64,000 bases of DNA from Chrysemys picta bellii (GCF_011386835.1 NW_027052948.1:27001-91000), one strand, 5' to 3'. Positions 47,428 through 60,569 are shown, counted from the first letter of the stretch. Notes: generated from the sequence alone by a model not told the origin. Numbers and translations: made by a program.

Positions 47428-48103
47428 CTGCAAAAGGCCTTTGTGATGTCACTGCCACACCCACCCATCCCCTGAAGTGCTAATGTCCTGCTGCTGGCCT
47501 GACACTTTGAAGGTTTCAGCTACTCTCTGTGGATCACCCCACTCGATGCGTCTTCATTCTAGGAAGCAAGCCAGCTAGACAGTAAAGCATCAGAGGCTGC
47601 TCCCAATGCTACACTCAGTGTTTCCAAAATTACTACACTTTATGGCCAGAAGAGACCTTTAGAACATCTCATCTAACCCCCTGCATATCATAGGCTTCCT
47701 GTATAGTACAATAGGTACATTTGGGCACACACATTCCAGAAAGGCATCTAGTCTTCATGAAATGACATCAAGAGATGGAGAATCCACCACTTTCCCTTTT
47801 ACTGAGTGCCAGGGGGCTCCATTTCCCCTTCCACTAGCACCCCATTTACAGTGAGCCAGAGCAGTACCTGCAGCAGGGAGCGGGAGTTGCTGATGGCCTC
47901 AGAGGCACAGCCCCTGCAGTGTCTAAGGCACCTGGCACAAGTGCCGGATGATGCGGAGCTGGTGCATCACTCTGGCCATGACGTCCTCCTGCTGCAAGGG
48001 AACGAGAACCTGTCAGAGACTCAAACGCCCCGAGGAATCAGGGGGAATTAAGGGCACCTGGAACCAGCAGTATTTAAACTGACTACCTGCCCACCACTGA
48101 GGG
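47428..48103 (+). repeat. Satellite unit 21, right part
   Basis: Satellite from CTGCAAAAGGCC through the CR1 fossil and an exon-like segment (from about 47867) to the anchor at 48104. Confidence 0.9.
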
Positions 48104-48497
48104 ATGAATTCACCTCCTGAACCCCAGAATGGAGTCTTCTTGTCCTTTCTAGTAACCTCCAGTGCCAACCCACCACCTTGTAGGGTGAGCTCCTGCTACC
48201 TCCCCCTCAGTGCCCTTGACAGCTGTTCTACCTCCAAACCACAGCTCAAGTTATGAGAACCCTCTTCTCCACCCCCACCCAGGTTGGGCAGGGAGGCGGC
48301 TCTAGCAGGGGGGGCAGGAGGGATTCTGCCAGCAGTGAAGTGGGTTGCGGGGAGGTTGAGATCTTGCCCCAATCATCCCAGACACTAATGCTAAGCCACA
48401 GGATGGCAGCATCTAGTGTCATTGGAGTTCAAGCACTATTTCAACCCCACAGTTTTGGATCAACTTCCCACAAGGGGAGGTGAAGAGCACCCCCAGC

Positions 48498-48543
<46 letters not shown>

Positions 48544-48941
48544 ACTCCTGGTGGTGGCAGGTGAACAGGAGAAAGGACAAAAGAAGTAAGAGATGAAGAG
48601 AAAGGAAGGAGGGATGGAGGAAAAGGTAAAACGAAAATGACAAACACTAATGTCCCCTGTGATTCTATGGGACAAAATCCAACAGAGGGAATAAAATTCT
48701 GCCACCTTAAACTAGTGTTTTCCATGCCTAGAATTCAGCTGGCACCAGATGGATCAGACTGAGCAGGTTCCAAAACCTCTTGGAGGCTCTTACCTTCTAA
48801 ATAGGGACGTCTGTTTTCTAATAAAATCCGTCAAAGGAAAGGAGAAAACTCCAAAGAGGCTCCTGCTTGCACTCACACATGTGAACACTAATACTCTCTC
48901 TGTCCTCAAAGAGAGACCTCGAGAAGGAGACTTGCTGAAGC
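48104..48941 (+). repeat. Satellite unit 22, left part
   Basis: Unit start with a 45-bp CA tract (48499-48543), ending at GACTTGCTGAAGC where CR1 copy B begins. Confidence 0.9.
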
Positions 48942-48987
48942 AATAACAGACACTTGGTGGGATAACTCACATGACTGGAGTACTGTC

Positions 48988-51900
48988 ATGGATGGATATA
49001 AACTGTTCAGGAAGGACAGTCATGGCAGAAAAGGTGGGGGAGTTGCATTGTATGTAAGAGAGGAGTATGAGTGCTCAGAGGTCCGGTATGAAACTGTAGA
49101 AAAACCTGAGAGTCTCTGGATAAAGTTGAGAAGTGTGAGCAACAAGGGGGATGTCACGGTTGGAGTCTGGTATAGACCACCAGACCAGGGGGATGAGGTG
49201 GACGAGGCTTTCTTCTGGCAACTAGCAGAAGTTGCTAGATCGCAGGCCCTGGTTCTCATGGGAGACTTTAATCACCCTGATATCTGCTAGGAGAGCAATA
49301 CAGCGGTGCACAGACAATCCAGGAAGTTTTTGGAAAGTGTAGGGCACAATTTCCTGGTGCAAGTGCTGGAGGAACCAACTAGGGGCAGAGCTTTTCTCGA
49401 CCTGCTGCTCACAAACAGGGAAGAATTAGTAGGGGAAGCAAAAGTGGATGGGAACCTGGGAGGCAGTGACCATGAGATGGTCGAGTTCAGGATCCTGACA
49501 CAAGGAAGAAAGGAGAGCAGCAGAATATGGACCCTGGACTTCAGAAAAGCAGACTTTGACTCCCTCAGGAACAGAAGGGCAGGATCCCCTGGGAGAATAA
49601 CATGAAGGGCAAAGGGGTCCAGGAGAGCTGGCTGTATTTTAAAGAATCCTTATTGCGGTTGCAGGAACAAACCATCCCGATGTGTAGAAAGAATAGTAAA
49701 TATGGCAGGCGACCAGCTTGGCTAAACAGTGAAATCCTTGCTGATCTTAAACGCAAAAAAGAAGCTTACAAGAAGTGGAAGATTGGACAAATGACCAGGG
49801 AGGAGTATAAAAATATTGCTCAGGCATGCAGGAGTGAAATCAGGAAGGCCAAATCACACTTGGAGTTGCAGCTAGCAAGAGATGTTAAGAGTAACAAGAA
49901 GGGTTTCTTCAGGTATGTTAGCAACAAGAAGAAAGTCAAGGAAAGTGTGGGCCCCTTACTGAATGAGGGAGGCAACCTAGTGACTGAGGATGTGGAAAAA
50001 GCTAATGTACTCAATGCTTTTTTTGCCTCTGTCTTCACGAACAAGGTCAGCTCCCAGACTGCTGCACTGGGCAGCACAATATGGGGAGAAGGTGACCAGC
50101 CCTCTGTGGAGAAAGAAGTGGTTCGGGACTATTTAGAAAAACTGGACGTGACCAACTCCATGGGGCTGGATGCGCTGCATCCGAGGGTGCTAAAGGACTT
50201 GGCGGATGAGATTGCACAGCCATTAGCCATTATTTTTGAAAACTCATGGCGATCGAGGGAGGTCCCGGATGACTGGAAAAAGGCTAATGTAGTGCCCATC
50301 TTTAAAAAAGGGAAGGAGGAGGATCCGGGGAACTACAGGCCAGTCAGCCTCACCTCAGTCCCTGGAAAAATCATGGAGCAGGTCCTCAAGGAATCAATTC
50401 TGAAACACTTAGAGGAGAGGAAAGTGATCAGGAACAGTCAGCATGGATTCACCAAGGGGAAGTCGTGCCTGACTAACCTAATTGCCTTCTATGATGAGAT
50501 AACTGGCTCTGTGGATGAGGGGAAAGCAGTGGATGTGTTATTCCTTGACTTTAGCAAAGCTTTTGATACGCTCTCCCACAGTATTCTTGCCACCAAGTTA
50601 AAGAAGTATGGGCTGGATGAATGGACTGTAAGGTGGATAGAAAGCTGGCTGGATCGTCGGGCTCAACGGGTAGTGATCAATGGCTCCATGTCTAGTCGGC
50701 AGCCGGTTTCAAGCGGAGTAGTGCCCCAAGGGTCGGTCCTGGGGCCGGTTTTGTTTAATATCTTTATTAATGATCTGGAGGATGGTGTGGACTGCACTCT
50801 CAGCAAGTTTGCAGATGACACTAAACTAGGAGGCGTGGTAGATACGCTAGAGGGTAGGGATCGGATACAGAGGGACCTAGACAAATTAGAGGATTGGGCC
50901 AAAAAAAACCTGATGAAGTTCAACAAGGACAAGTGCAGAGTCCTGCACTTAGGACGGAAGAATCCCATGCACTGCTACAGACTAGGGACCGAATGGCTAG
51001 GTAGCAGTTCTGCAGAAAAGGACCTAGGGGTCACAGTGGACGAGAAGCTGGATATGAGTCAACAGTGTGCTCTTGTTGCCAAGAAGGCTAACGGCATTTT
51101 GGGCTGTATAAGTAGGGGCATTGCCAGCAGATCGAGGAACGTGATCGTTCCCCTTTATTCGACATTGGTGAGGCCTCATCTGGAATACTGTGTCCAGTTT
51201 TGGGCCTGTGGAAGCAGAGAAAGAGCTCACAGGAAGGGGATGCAATGCATGACAGTTCGTTAGCAAGAGTTAGGCTAACTGTAACCCTAATAACGCGAGA
51301 TTTGTAGAAGCGAGGAATGTGTGAGGCGGGTGAGAAAGAACTGTGTAAGAAGTCATTATGACCTGGTATAGATAAGGTGTAGAAGACCTTGTGTAGATAA
51401 GGTATAGAAAATATTGTATGTTGGCAAGAGTCAAAACAAGTGAAGAAATGAGATATCAAGATGGCCTATGTATAAACAAAACGCAGCTGTCCCTCGTTAT
51501 TTCTGTAATGAAAGGTATAAATGCTTGCTGTAATTAGTTACCTGGGAGAGACGTGCTTAGCTCTCTCCCTCTGGGCAATTGTGAGAGTTAATAAAGCATC
51601 TGACTTGCTGTACCTAAACAAATAGTGAGAACTCTGTTTTTCTCCGACAGACCCCACACTACAAGAAGGATGTGGAAAAATTGGAAAGAGTCCAGTGGAG
51701 AGCAACAAAAATGATTAGGGGTCTGGAGCACATGACTTATGAGGAGAGGCTGAGGGAACTGGGATTGTTTAGTCTCCAGAAGAGAAGAATGAGGGGGGAT
51801 TTGATAGTAGCCTTCAACTACGTGAAGGGGGGTTCCAAAGAGGATGGAGCTCGGTTGTTCTCAGTGGTGGCAGATGACAGAACAAGGAGCAATGGTCTCA

Positions 51901-52058
51901 AGTTGCAGTGGGGGAGGTCCAGGTTGGATATTAGGAAACACTATTTCACTAGGAGGGTGGTGAAGCACTGGAATGCGTTAACTAGGGAGGTGGTGGAGTC
52001 TCCTTCCTTGGAGGTTTTTAAGGCCCGGCTTGACAAAGCCCTGGCTGGGATGATTTAG
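48988..52058 (+). pseudogene. CR1 copy B ORF2, disrupted
   Basis: The endonuclease fragment reads from 48988 to TAG at 49288-49290, the same codon as in copy A, and reopens in frame from 49306. One base lost in the run after GACTCCCTCAG (about 49570) shifts the frame, and 49602-51263 then covers the rest of [19 protein letters not shown], and an intact catalytic FADD at about 50808-50819, where copy A has FAGD. The frame runs into the solo LTR. The C-terminal piece resumes at 51672-52058. Confidence 0.92.
51207..51649 (+). mobile_element. Solo LTR (retroviral type) nested in CR1 B
   Basis: 443 bp, TGTGGAAGCAG to CTCCGACA, at the same CR1 base as 21470-21901. The flanks GGCC / GACC fit a decayed 4-bp duplication. 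It keeps the ACTGTGTAAGA stretch lost in the other copy. Confidence 0.82.
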
Positions 52059-52145
52059 TTGGGAATTGGTCCTGCTTTGAGGACGGGGTTGGAGTAGATG
52101 ACCTCTTGAGGTCCCTTCCAACCCTGATATTCTATGATTCTATGA

Positions 52146-52940
52146 AAGTCACACGGGTCTCTGAGGTTTCCCTGGCCCTAAGCCCCTGTCCTGCCTGGCT
52201 GATGTCAGCATATCTCTCTGAGGTTACCACCTCCCTAACACCTTTGACCAATAGGCTGAGGTCCTCAAAAGGCCTTTGTGATGTCACTGCCACACCCACC
52301 CATCCCCGGAAGTGCTAATGTCCTGCTGCTGGCCTGACACTTTGAAGGTTTGAGCTACTCTGTGTGGATCACCCCACTCAATGCGTCTTCATTCTAGGAA
52401 GCAAGCCGGCTAGACAGTAAAACATCAGAGGCTGCTCCCAATACTACACTCAGTGTTTCCAAAATTTGTAGACTTTATGGCCACAAGAGACCTTTAGAGC
52501 ATCTCATCTAAGCCCCTGCATATCATAGGCCTCCTGTATAGTACAATAGTTACTTTTTGGGCACACACATTCCAGAAAGGCATCAAGTCTTCATTCAATG
52601 ACATCAAGAGATGGAGAATCCACCACTTTCCCTTTTAGTGAGTACCAGGGGGCTCCATTTCCCCTTCCACTAGTTCCCCATTTACAGTGAGACAGAGCAG
52701 TACCTGTAGCAGGGAGCGGGAGTTGCTGATGGCCTCAGAGGCACAGCCCCTGCAGTGTCTCAGGAATCTGGCGCAAGTGCCGGACGATGCGGAGCTGGTG
52801 CATCACTTTTGGCCGTGACGTCCTCCTGCTGCAAGGGAATGAGAACCTGTCAGAGACTCAAACGCCCCGAGGAATCAGCGGGAATTAAGGGCACCTGGAA
52901 CCAGCACTACTTCCACCCATCACCTGCCCACCACTGAGGG
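52146..52940 (+). repeat. Satellite unit 22, right part
   Basis: Satellite from AAGTCACACGGG after CR1 B through the CCAAT segment, CR1 fossil and exon-like segment (from about 52704) to the variant anchor ATAAATTCACC. Confidence 0.9.
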
Positions 52941-53097
52941 ATAAATTCACCTCCTGAACCCCAGAATGGAGTCTTCTTGTCCTTTCTAGTAACCTCCAGT
53001 GCCAACCCCCCTCCTTGAAGGATGAGCTCCTGCTATCTCCCCCTCAGTGCCCTTGACAGCTGTTTCACCTCCAAACCACAGCTCAAGTTATTAGTAC
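52941..53097 (+). repeat. Satellite unit 23, left part
   Basis: Anchor segment cut at CTCAAGTTATTAG by CR1 copy C. Confidence 0.88.
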
Positions 53098-56000
53098 CTT
53101 TGGACACAGACTGGCTAACCTAGTGAGGAGGGCTTTAAACTAGGTTCGAACGGGACAGGTGAGCAAAGCCCACAGGTAAGTGGGGAACATGGAGACCGGG
53201 GAGATGGGTCAAAAACGAGAGGGAGTGTGGGCTATATTGTCAGAGGGAAAGGAGGGTCAGGACAAAACTGGGAGGAAACATCAAACCAGTATCTTAGATG
53301 CCTATATACAAATGCGAGAAGTATGGGGAATAAGCAGGAAGAACTGGAAGTGCTAATAAATAAACACAACTATGACATTGTTGGCATCACTGAAACTTGG
53401 TGGGATAATACACATGATTGGAATGTTGGTGTGGATGGGTACAGCTTGCTCAGGAAGGATAGACAGGGGAAAAAGGGAGGAGGTGTTGCCTTGTGTATTA
53501 AAAATGTACACACTTGGACTGAGGTAGAGATGGACATAGGAGACGGAAGTGTTGAGAGTCTCTGGGTTAGGCTAAAAGGGGTAAAAAACAAGGGAGATGT
53601 CATGCTAGGAGTCTACTACAGGCCACCTAACCAGGTGGAAGAGGTGGATGAGGCTTTTTTTAAGCAACTAACAAAATCATCCAAAGCCCAAGATTTGGTG
53701 GTGATGGGGGACTTCAACTATCCGGCTATATGTTGGGAAAATAACACAGCGGGGCACAGACTATCCAACAAATTCCTGGACTGCATTGGAGACAACTTTT
53801 TATTTCAGAAGGTTGAAAAAGCTACTGGGGGGAAGCTGTTCTAGACTTGATTTTAACAAATAGGGAGGAACTCGTTGAGAATTTGAAAGTAGAAGGCAGC
53901 CTGGGTGAAAGTGATCATGAAATCATAGAGTTTGCAATTCTAAGGAAGGGTAGAAGGGAGAACAGCAAAATAGAGACAATGGATTTCAGGAAGGCAGATT
54001 TTGGTAAGCTCAGAGAGCTGATAGGTAAGGTCCCATGGGAATCAAGACTGAGGGGAAAAACAACTGAGGAGAGTTGGCAGTTTTTCAAAGGGACACTATT
54101 AAGGGCCCAAAAGCAAGCTATTCCGCTGGTTAGGAAAGATAGAAAATGTGGCAAAAGACCACCTTGGCTTAACCATGAGATCTTGCATGATCTAAAAAAT
54201 AAAAAGGAGTCATATAAAAAATGGAAACTGGGACAGATTACAAAGGATGAATATAGGCAAACAACACAGGAATGCAGGGGCAAGATTAGAAAGGCAAAGG
54301 CACAAAATGAGCTCAAACTAGCTACGGGAATAAAGGGAAACAAGAAGACTTTTTATCAATACATTAGAAGCAAGAGGAAGACCAAAGACAGGGTAGGCCC
54401 ACTGCTTAGTGAAGAGGGAGAAACAGTAACAGGAAACTTGGAAATGGCGGAGATGCTTAATGACTTCTTTGTTTCGGTCTTCACCGAGAAGTCTGAAGGA
54501 ATGCCTAACATAGTGAATGCTAATGGGAAGGGGGTAGGTTTAGCAGATAAAATAAAAAAAGAACAAGTTAAAAATCACTTAGAAAAGTTAGATGCCTGCA
54601 AGTCACCCGGGCCTGATGAAATGCATCCTAGAATACTCAAGGAGCTAATAGAGGAGGTATCTGAGCCTCTACCTATTATCTTTTGAAAATCATGGGAGAC
54701 GGGAGAGATTCCAGAAGACTGGAAAAGGGCAAATATAGTGCCCATCTATAAAAAGGGAAATAAAAACAACCCAGGAAACTACAGACCCCAGTGAGTTTAA
54801 CTTCTGTGCCAGGGAAGATAATGGAGCAAGTAATTAAGGAAATCATCTGCAAACACTTGGAAGGTGGTAAGGTGATAGGGAACAGCCAGCATGGATTTGT
54901 GAAGAACAAATCATGTCAAACCAATCTGATAGCTTTCTTTGATAGGATAACGAGCCTTGTGGATAAGGGTGAGGCTGTGGATGTGGTATACCTAGACTTT
55001 AGTAAGGCATTTGATACGGTCTCGCATGATATTCTTATTGATAAACTAGGCAAATACAATTTAGATGGGGCTACTATAAGGTGGGTGCATAACTGGCTGG
55101 ATAACCGTACTCAGAGAGTTGTTATTAATAGTTCCCAATCCTGCTGGAAAGCCATAACGAGTGGGGTATCGCAGGGGTCTGTTTTGGGACCGGCGCTGTT
55201 CAATATCTTCATCAACGACTTAGATATTGGCATAGAAAGTACGCTTATTAAGTTTGCGGATGATACCAAACTGGGAGGGATTGCAACTGCTTTGGAGGAC
55301 AGGGTGACAGATAATTCAAAATGATCTGGACAAATTGGAGAAATGGTCTGAGTTACCCAGGATGAAGTTTAACAAAGACAAATGCAAAGTGCTCCACTTA
55401 GGAAGGAACAATCAGTTTCACACATACAGAATGGGAAGAGACTGTCTAGGAAGGAGTACGGCAGAAAGGGATCTAGGGGTTATAGTGGACCACAAGCTAA
55501 ATATGAGTCAACAGTGTGATGCTGTTGCAAAAAAAGCAAACCTGATTCTGGGATGTATTAACAGGTGTGTTGTGAGCAAGACACGAGAAGTCATTCTTCC
55601 GCTCTACTCTGCTCTGGTTAGGCCTCAGCTGGAGTATTGTGTCCAGTTCTGGGCACCGCATTTTAAAAAAGATGTGGAGAAATTGGAAAGGGTCCAGAGA
55701 AGAGCAACAAGAATGATTAAAGGTCTTGAGAACATGACCTATGAAGGAAGGCTGAAAGAATTGGCTTTGTTTAGTTTGGAAAAGAGAAGACTGAGAGGAG
55801 ACATGATAGCAGTTTTCAGGTATTTAAAAGGGTGTCATAAGGAGGAGGGAGAAAACTTGTTCACCTTAGCCTCTAAGGATAGAACCAGAAGCAATGGGTT
55901 TAAAGTGCAGCAAGGGAGGTCTAGGTTGGACATTAGGAAAAAGTTCCTAACTGTCAGGGTGGTTAAACACTGGAATAAATTGCCGAGGGAGGTTGTGGAA

Positions 56001-56154
56001 TCTCCATCTCTTGAGATATTTAAGAGTAGGTTAGATAAATGTCTATCAGGGATGGTCTAGATGGTATTTGGTCCTGCCATGCGGGCAGGGGACTGGACTC
56101 GATGACCTCTCGAGGTCCCTTCCGGTCCGATTATCTATGAATGTATGAAAAAAA
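53098..56154 (+). mobile_element. CR1 LINE copy C (separate insertion and subfamily)
   Basis: 5'-truncated at the very end of ORF1 (TTTGGACACAGACTGGCTAACC, stop, AACTAGG). ORF2 follows, then a 3' end with TCTATGAATGTATGAAAAAAA, which differs from the ATTCTATG tail of copies A and B. Coding differences throughout mark another subfamily. The satellite resumes at CACTGTTCTCCACCCC. A few bases of target are missing and I find no target-site duplication. Confidence 0.9.
53227..56060 (+). pseudogene. CR1 copy C ORF2, frameshifted
   Basis: Four frames make up the protein: 53227-53844 (endonuclease: [30 protein letters not shown]), 53847-54686 (SDHEIIEF to EPLPIIF), 54791-55324 ([29 protein letters not shown]) and 55335-56060 ([14 protein letters not shown] to LDKCLSGMV). 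Breaks lie near 53840, 54683 (TTTT run), 54787 (extra C in ACCCCAG) and 55320. It has Trp where copies A and B have TAG, and no nested LTR. The catalytic Asp pair is kept, so decay is by indels. Confidence 0.92.
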
Positions 56155-56947
56155 CACTGTTCTCCACCCCCACCCAGGTTGGCCAGGGAGGCGGCTCTAG
56201 CAGGGGGGGCAGGAGAGATTCTGGCAGCAGTGAAGTGGGTTGCGGGGAAGTTGAGATCTTGACCCAAGTCATCCCAGACACTAATGCTAAGCCACAGGAT
56301 GGCAGCATCTAGTGTTAGTGGAGTCCAAACACTCTTTCAACCCCACAGTTTTCGAGGAACAGGAGAAAGGACAAAAGAAGTAAGAGATGAAGAGAAAGGA
56401 AGGAGGGATGGAGGAAAAGGTAAAACAAAAAGGACAAACCCTAATGTCCCCAGTGATTCTACGGCACAAAATCCAAGGGATGGAATAAAATTCTGCCATC
56501 TTAAACTACTGTTTTCCATGCCTAGAATTCAGCTGGCACCACGTGGATCAGACTGAGCAGCTGCCAAAACCTCTTGGAGGCTCTTACCTTCTAAACAGGG
56601 ACGTCTGTTTTCTAGTAAAATCAGTAAAAGGAAAGGAGAAAACTCGAAAGAGGCTCCTGCACGCACTCACGTACGTGAACCCTAATACTCTCTCAGTCCT
56701 CAAAGAAAGACCCCGAGAAGGAGACTTGCTGAAGCAAAGCCACAGGGTCTCTGAGGTTTCCCTGGCCCTGTGCTCCTGTCCTGCCAGGCTGATGTCAGCA
56801 TCTCTCTCTGAGGTCACCACCTCCCTAACACATTTGACCAATAAGCTGACATCCTGCAAAAGGCCTTTGTGATGTCACTGCCACACCCAACCAAACCCTG
56901 AAGTGCTAATGTCCTGCTGCTGGCCTGACACTTTGAAGGTTTGAGGT
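56155..56947 (+). repeat. Satellite unit 23, middle part
   Basis: Satellite resumes after CR1 C in the same segment. The CA tract is deleted: CCCCACAGTTTTCGAGGAACAGGAG at about 56352. It runs to GGTTTGAGGT where the solo LTR sits. Confidence 0.88.
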
Positions 56948-57797
56948 TGTCATAACTATAAAGGGAAGGGTAACAGCTGTCCTGTGTACAGTACTATAAA
57001 ATCCTCCTGGCCAGAGACTCCAAAATCCTTTTCCCTCTAAAGGGTTAAGAAGCTCAGGTAACCTGGCTGGCATCTGACCTAAAGGACCAATAAGGGGACA
57101 AGATACTTTCAAATCTTGGGGAGGGGAAGGCTTTTGTTTGTGTTCTTTGTTTGTGTGGGTGTTCGCCCTCGGGACTGAGAGGGACCAGACATCAATCCAG
57201 GTTCTCCACATCTTTCTAAACAAGTCTCTCCTATTTCAAACAAGGCGTGTTAGTTTTCCTTTGTTTTCTCAACTTGTAAATGTACCTTTTACTAGAGTGT
57301 TTATCTTTGTTTGCTGTACTTTGAACCTAAGACTAGAGGGGAGTCCTCTGAGCTCTTTAAGTTTGATTACCCTGTAAGGTTAATTTCCATACTGATTTTA
57401 CAGAGATGATTTTTACCTTTTTCTTTAATTAAAAGCCTTATTTTTAAGAACCTGATTGATTTTTCCTTGTTTTAAGATCCAAGGAGTTTGGATCTTGATT
57501 CACCAGGAGTTGGTGGGAGGAAGGAGGGGAATGGTTAATTTCTCCTTCTTTTAGATCCAAGGGGGTTGGATCTGTATTCAACAGAAGTTGGTGGGAGGAA
57601 GGAGGGGGGATGGTTTATTTCTCCTTGTTTTAAGATCCAAGGGGTTTGGATCTGTATTCACCAGGGAATTGCTGAAAGGTTTCTCAAGCCTACCCAGGGG
57701 AGGAAATTAGCCTTGGGATGGTGGTTAAGCTTAGAAGTTTTCATGCAGGCCCCTACATTTGTACCCTAAACTTCAAAGTGGGGATACAGCCTTGACA
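56948..57797 (+). mobile_element. Solo LTR of the Gypsy family, copy 2
   Basis: 850 bp, nearly identical to 28352-29202, at the same satellite base with the same flanks (GAGGT / CAGGT) and three internal GATCCAAGG repeats. The ~120 bp of satellite on the left are also identical, so it is a duplicate of one insertion and not a second one. Confidence 0.9.
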
Positions 57798-58374
57798 CAG
57801 GTACTCTCTGTGGATCACCCCACTCAATGCGTCTTCATTCTAGGAAGCAAGCCGGCTAGACAGTAAAACATCACAGGCTGCTCCCAATACTACACTCAGT
57901 GTTTCCAAAATTTGTAGACTTTATGGCCACAAGAGACCTTTAGAGCATCTCATCTAAGCCCCTGCATATCATAGGCCTCCTGTATAGTACAATAGTTACT
58001 TTTTGGGTGCACACATTCCAGAAAGGCATCTAGTCTTCCTTCAATGACATCAAGAGACGGAGAATCCACCACTTTCCCTTTTAGTGAGTGCCAGGGGGCT
58101 CCATTTCCCCTTCCACTAGCTCGCCATTTACAGGGAGACAGAGCAGTACCTGCAGCAGGGAGCGGGAGTTGCTGAAGGCCTCAGAGGAACAGCCCCTGCA
58201 GTGTCTCAGGCACCTGGCGCAAGTGGCGGATGATGCGGAGCTGGTGCATCAGTTTGGCCGTGACGTCCTCCTGCTGCAAGGGAATGAGAACCTGTCAGAG
58301 ACTCAAAGGCCCCGAGGAATCAGGGGGAATTAAGGGCACCTGGAACCAGCAGTATTTCCACCCACCGCTGAGGG
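57798..58374 (+). repeat. Satellite unit 23, right part
   Basis: Satellite from TACTCTCTGTGGATCACC through the CR1 fossil and an exon-like segment (from about 58149) to the next anchor. Confidence 0.9.
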
Positions 58375-59360
58375 ATGAATTCACCTCCTGAACCCCAGAA
58401 TGGAGTCTTCTTGTCCTTTCTAGTATCCTCCAGTGCCAACCCCCGTCCTTGTAGGATTAGCTCCTGCTACCTCCCCCTCAGTGTTCTTCACAGCTGTTCC
58501 ACCTCCAAACCAAACCTCAAGTTATCAGAACCCTCTTCTGCACCCCCAACCAGGTTGGGCATCGAGGCGGCTCTAGCGGGGGGGCAGGAGGGATTCTGCC
58601 AGAAGTGAAGTAGGTTGAGGGGAGGTTGAGATCTTGCCCCAAGTCATCCCAGACACTAATGCTTAGCCACAGGATGGCAGCATCTAGTGTCAGTGGAGTC
58701 CAAGCACTATTTCAACCATACAGGTTTGGATGAACTCCCCACAAAGGGAGGTGAAGAGCACCCCCAGCAACACACAAACACACACAGACACACAAACCAC
58801 TCCCGGTGGTGGGAGGGGAACAGGAGAAAGGACAAAAGAAGTAAGAGATGAAGAGAAAGGAAGGGGGGATGGAGGAAAAGGTAAAACGAAAAGGACAAAC
58901 CCTAAAGTCCCCAGTGATTCTACGGGACAAAATCCCAGGGAGGGAATAAAATTCTGCCATCTTAAAGTACTGTTTTCCATGCCTAGAATTCAGCTGGCAC
59001 CAGATGGATCAGACTGAGCAGGTTCCAAAACCTCTTGGAGGCTCTTACCTTCTAAATAGGGACGTCTGTTTTCTAGTAAAATCCGTCAAAGGAAAGGAGA
59101 AAACTCGAAAGAGGCTCCTGCTCACACTCACATACGTCAACCCTAACACTCTCTCAGTCCTCAAAGAGAGACCTCGAGAAGGAGACTTGCTGAAGCAAAG
59201 CCACAGGGGTCTCTGAGGTTTCCCTGGCCCTGTGCTCCTGTCCTGCCAGGCTGATGTCAGCATCTCTCTTGGAGGTCACCACCTCCCTAACACCTTTGAC
59301 CAATAGGCTGACGTCCTGCAAAAGGCCTTTGTGATATCACTGCCACACCCACCCTTCCCC
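58375..59360 (+). repeat. Satellite unit 24 (ends at deletion junction)
   Basis: Close relative of unit 1. It has an interrupted CA tract (58773-58797). It stops at CCTTCCCCGG (about 59360), which joins CAGCATCTAGTG of the following unit, deleting roughly 950 bp. Confidence 0.9.
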
Positions 59361-60569
59361 GGCAGCATCTAGTGTTAGTGGAGTCCAAACACTCTTTCAA
59401 CCCCACAGTTTTGGATGAACTCCCCACAAAGGGAGGTGAAGATCACCCCCAGCAACACACAAACACACACACACACACACAAAACACTCCCGGTGGTGGG
59501 AGGGGAACAGGAGAAAGGACAAAAGAGGTAAGAGATGAAGAGAAAGGAAGGAGGGAGGGAGGAAAAGGTAAAACGAAAAGGACAAACACTAATGTCCCCA
59601 GTGATTCTACGGGACAAAATCACAGGGAGGGAATAAAATTCTGCCACCTTGAACTAGTGTTTTCCATGCTTAGAATTCAGCTGGCACCAGGTGGATCAGA
59701 CTGAACAGGATACAAACCTCTCCGAGGCACTTACTTTCCTCAAAGAGAGACCTCAAGGAGGAGACTTGCTGAAGCAAAGCCAGAGGGGTCTCTGAGCTTT
59801 CCCTGGCCCTCATGTCAGCATCTCTCTCTGATGTCAGCATCTCTCTCTGAGGTCACCACCTCCCTAACACCTTTGACCAATAAGCTGACGTCCTGCCAAA
59901 GGCCTTTGTGATGTCACTACCACACCCACCCATCCCCGGAAGTGCTAATGTCCTGCTGCTGGCCTGACACTTTGAAGGTTTGAGCTACTCTGTGTGAATC
60001 ACCCCACTCAATGGGTCTTCATTCTAGGAAGCAAGCCGGCTAGACAATAAAACATCAGAGGCTACTCCCAATGCTACACTCCGTGTTTCCAAAATTACTA
60101 CACTTTATGGCCAGAAGAGACCTTTTGAGCATCTCATCTAAGCCCCTGCATATCATGGGCTTCCTGTATAGTACAATAGTTACTTTTTGGGCACAAACAT
60201 TCCAGAAAGGTATCTAGTCTAAATTAAATGACATTAAGAGATGGAGAATCCATCACTTTCCCTTTTAGTGAGTGCCAGGGGGCTCCATTTCCCCTTCCAC
60301 TAGCTCCCCATTTACAGTGAGCCAGAACAGTACCCGCAGCAGGGAGCGGGAGTTCCTGAAGGCCTCAGAGGCGCAGCACCTGCAGTGTCTCAAGCACGTG
60401 GCGTAAGTGCAGGATGATGCGGAGCTGGTGCATCATTTTGGCCCTGACGTCCTCCTGCTGCAAGGGAACGAGAACCTGTCAGAGACTCAAAGGCCCCGAG
60501 GAATCAGGGGGAATTAAGGGAACCTGGAACCAGCAGTATTTCCACCCAGCACCTGCCCATCAATGAGAG
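59361..60569 (+). repeat. Satellite unit 25 (lacks its first part)
   Basis: Begins at GCAGCATCTAGTGTTAGTGG. CA tract at 59457-59482. From about 59680 it matches units 3 and 9, with the doubled GATGTCAGCATC block. Confidence 0.9.

Larger units (their letters stand above)
48942..52145 (+). mobile_element. CR1 LINE copy B (5'-truncated duplicate of copy A)
   Basis: It starts inside the endonuclease domain (AATAACAGACACTTGGTGGG) and ends with the ATTCTATGATTCTATGA tail at 52145, followed by AAGTCACACGGG. The 3' junction, the in-frame TAG in the endonuclease and the nested solo LTR are all shared with copy A, so the two derive from one insertion. The 5' end differs, so copy B probably lost its 5' part by a later deletion. 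Confidence 0.9.
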
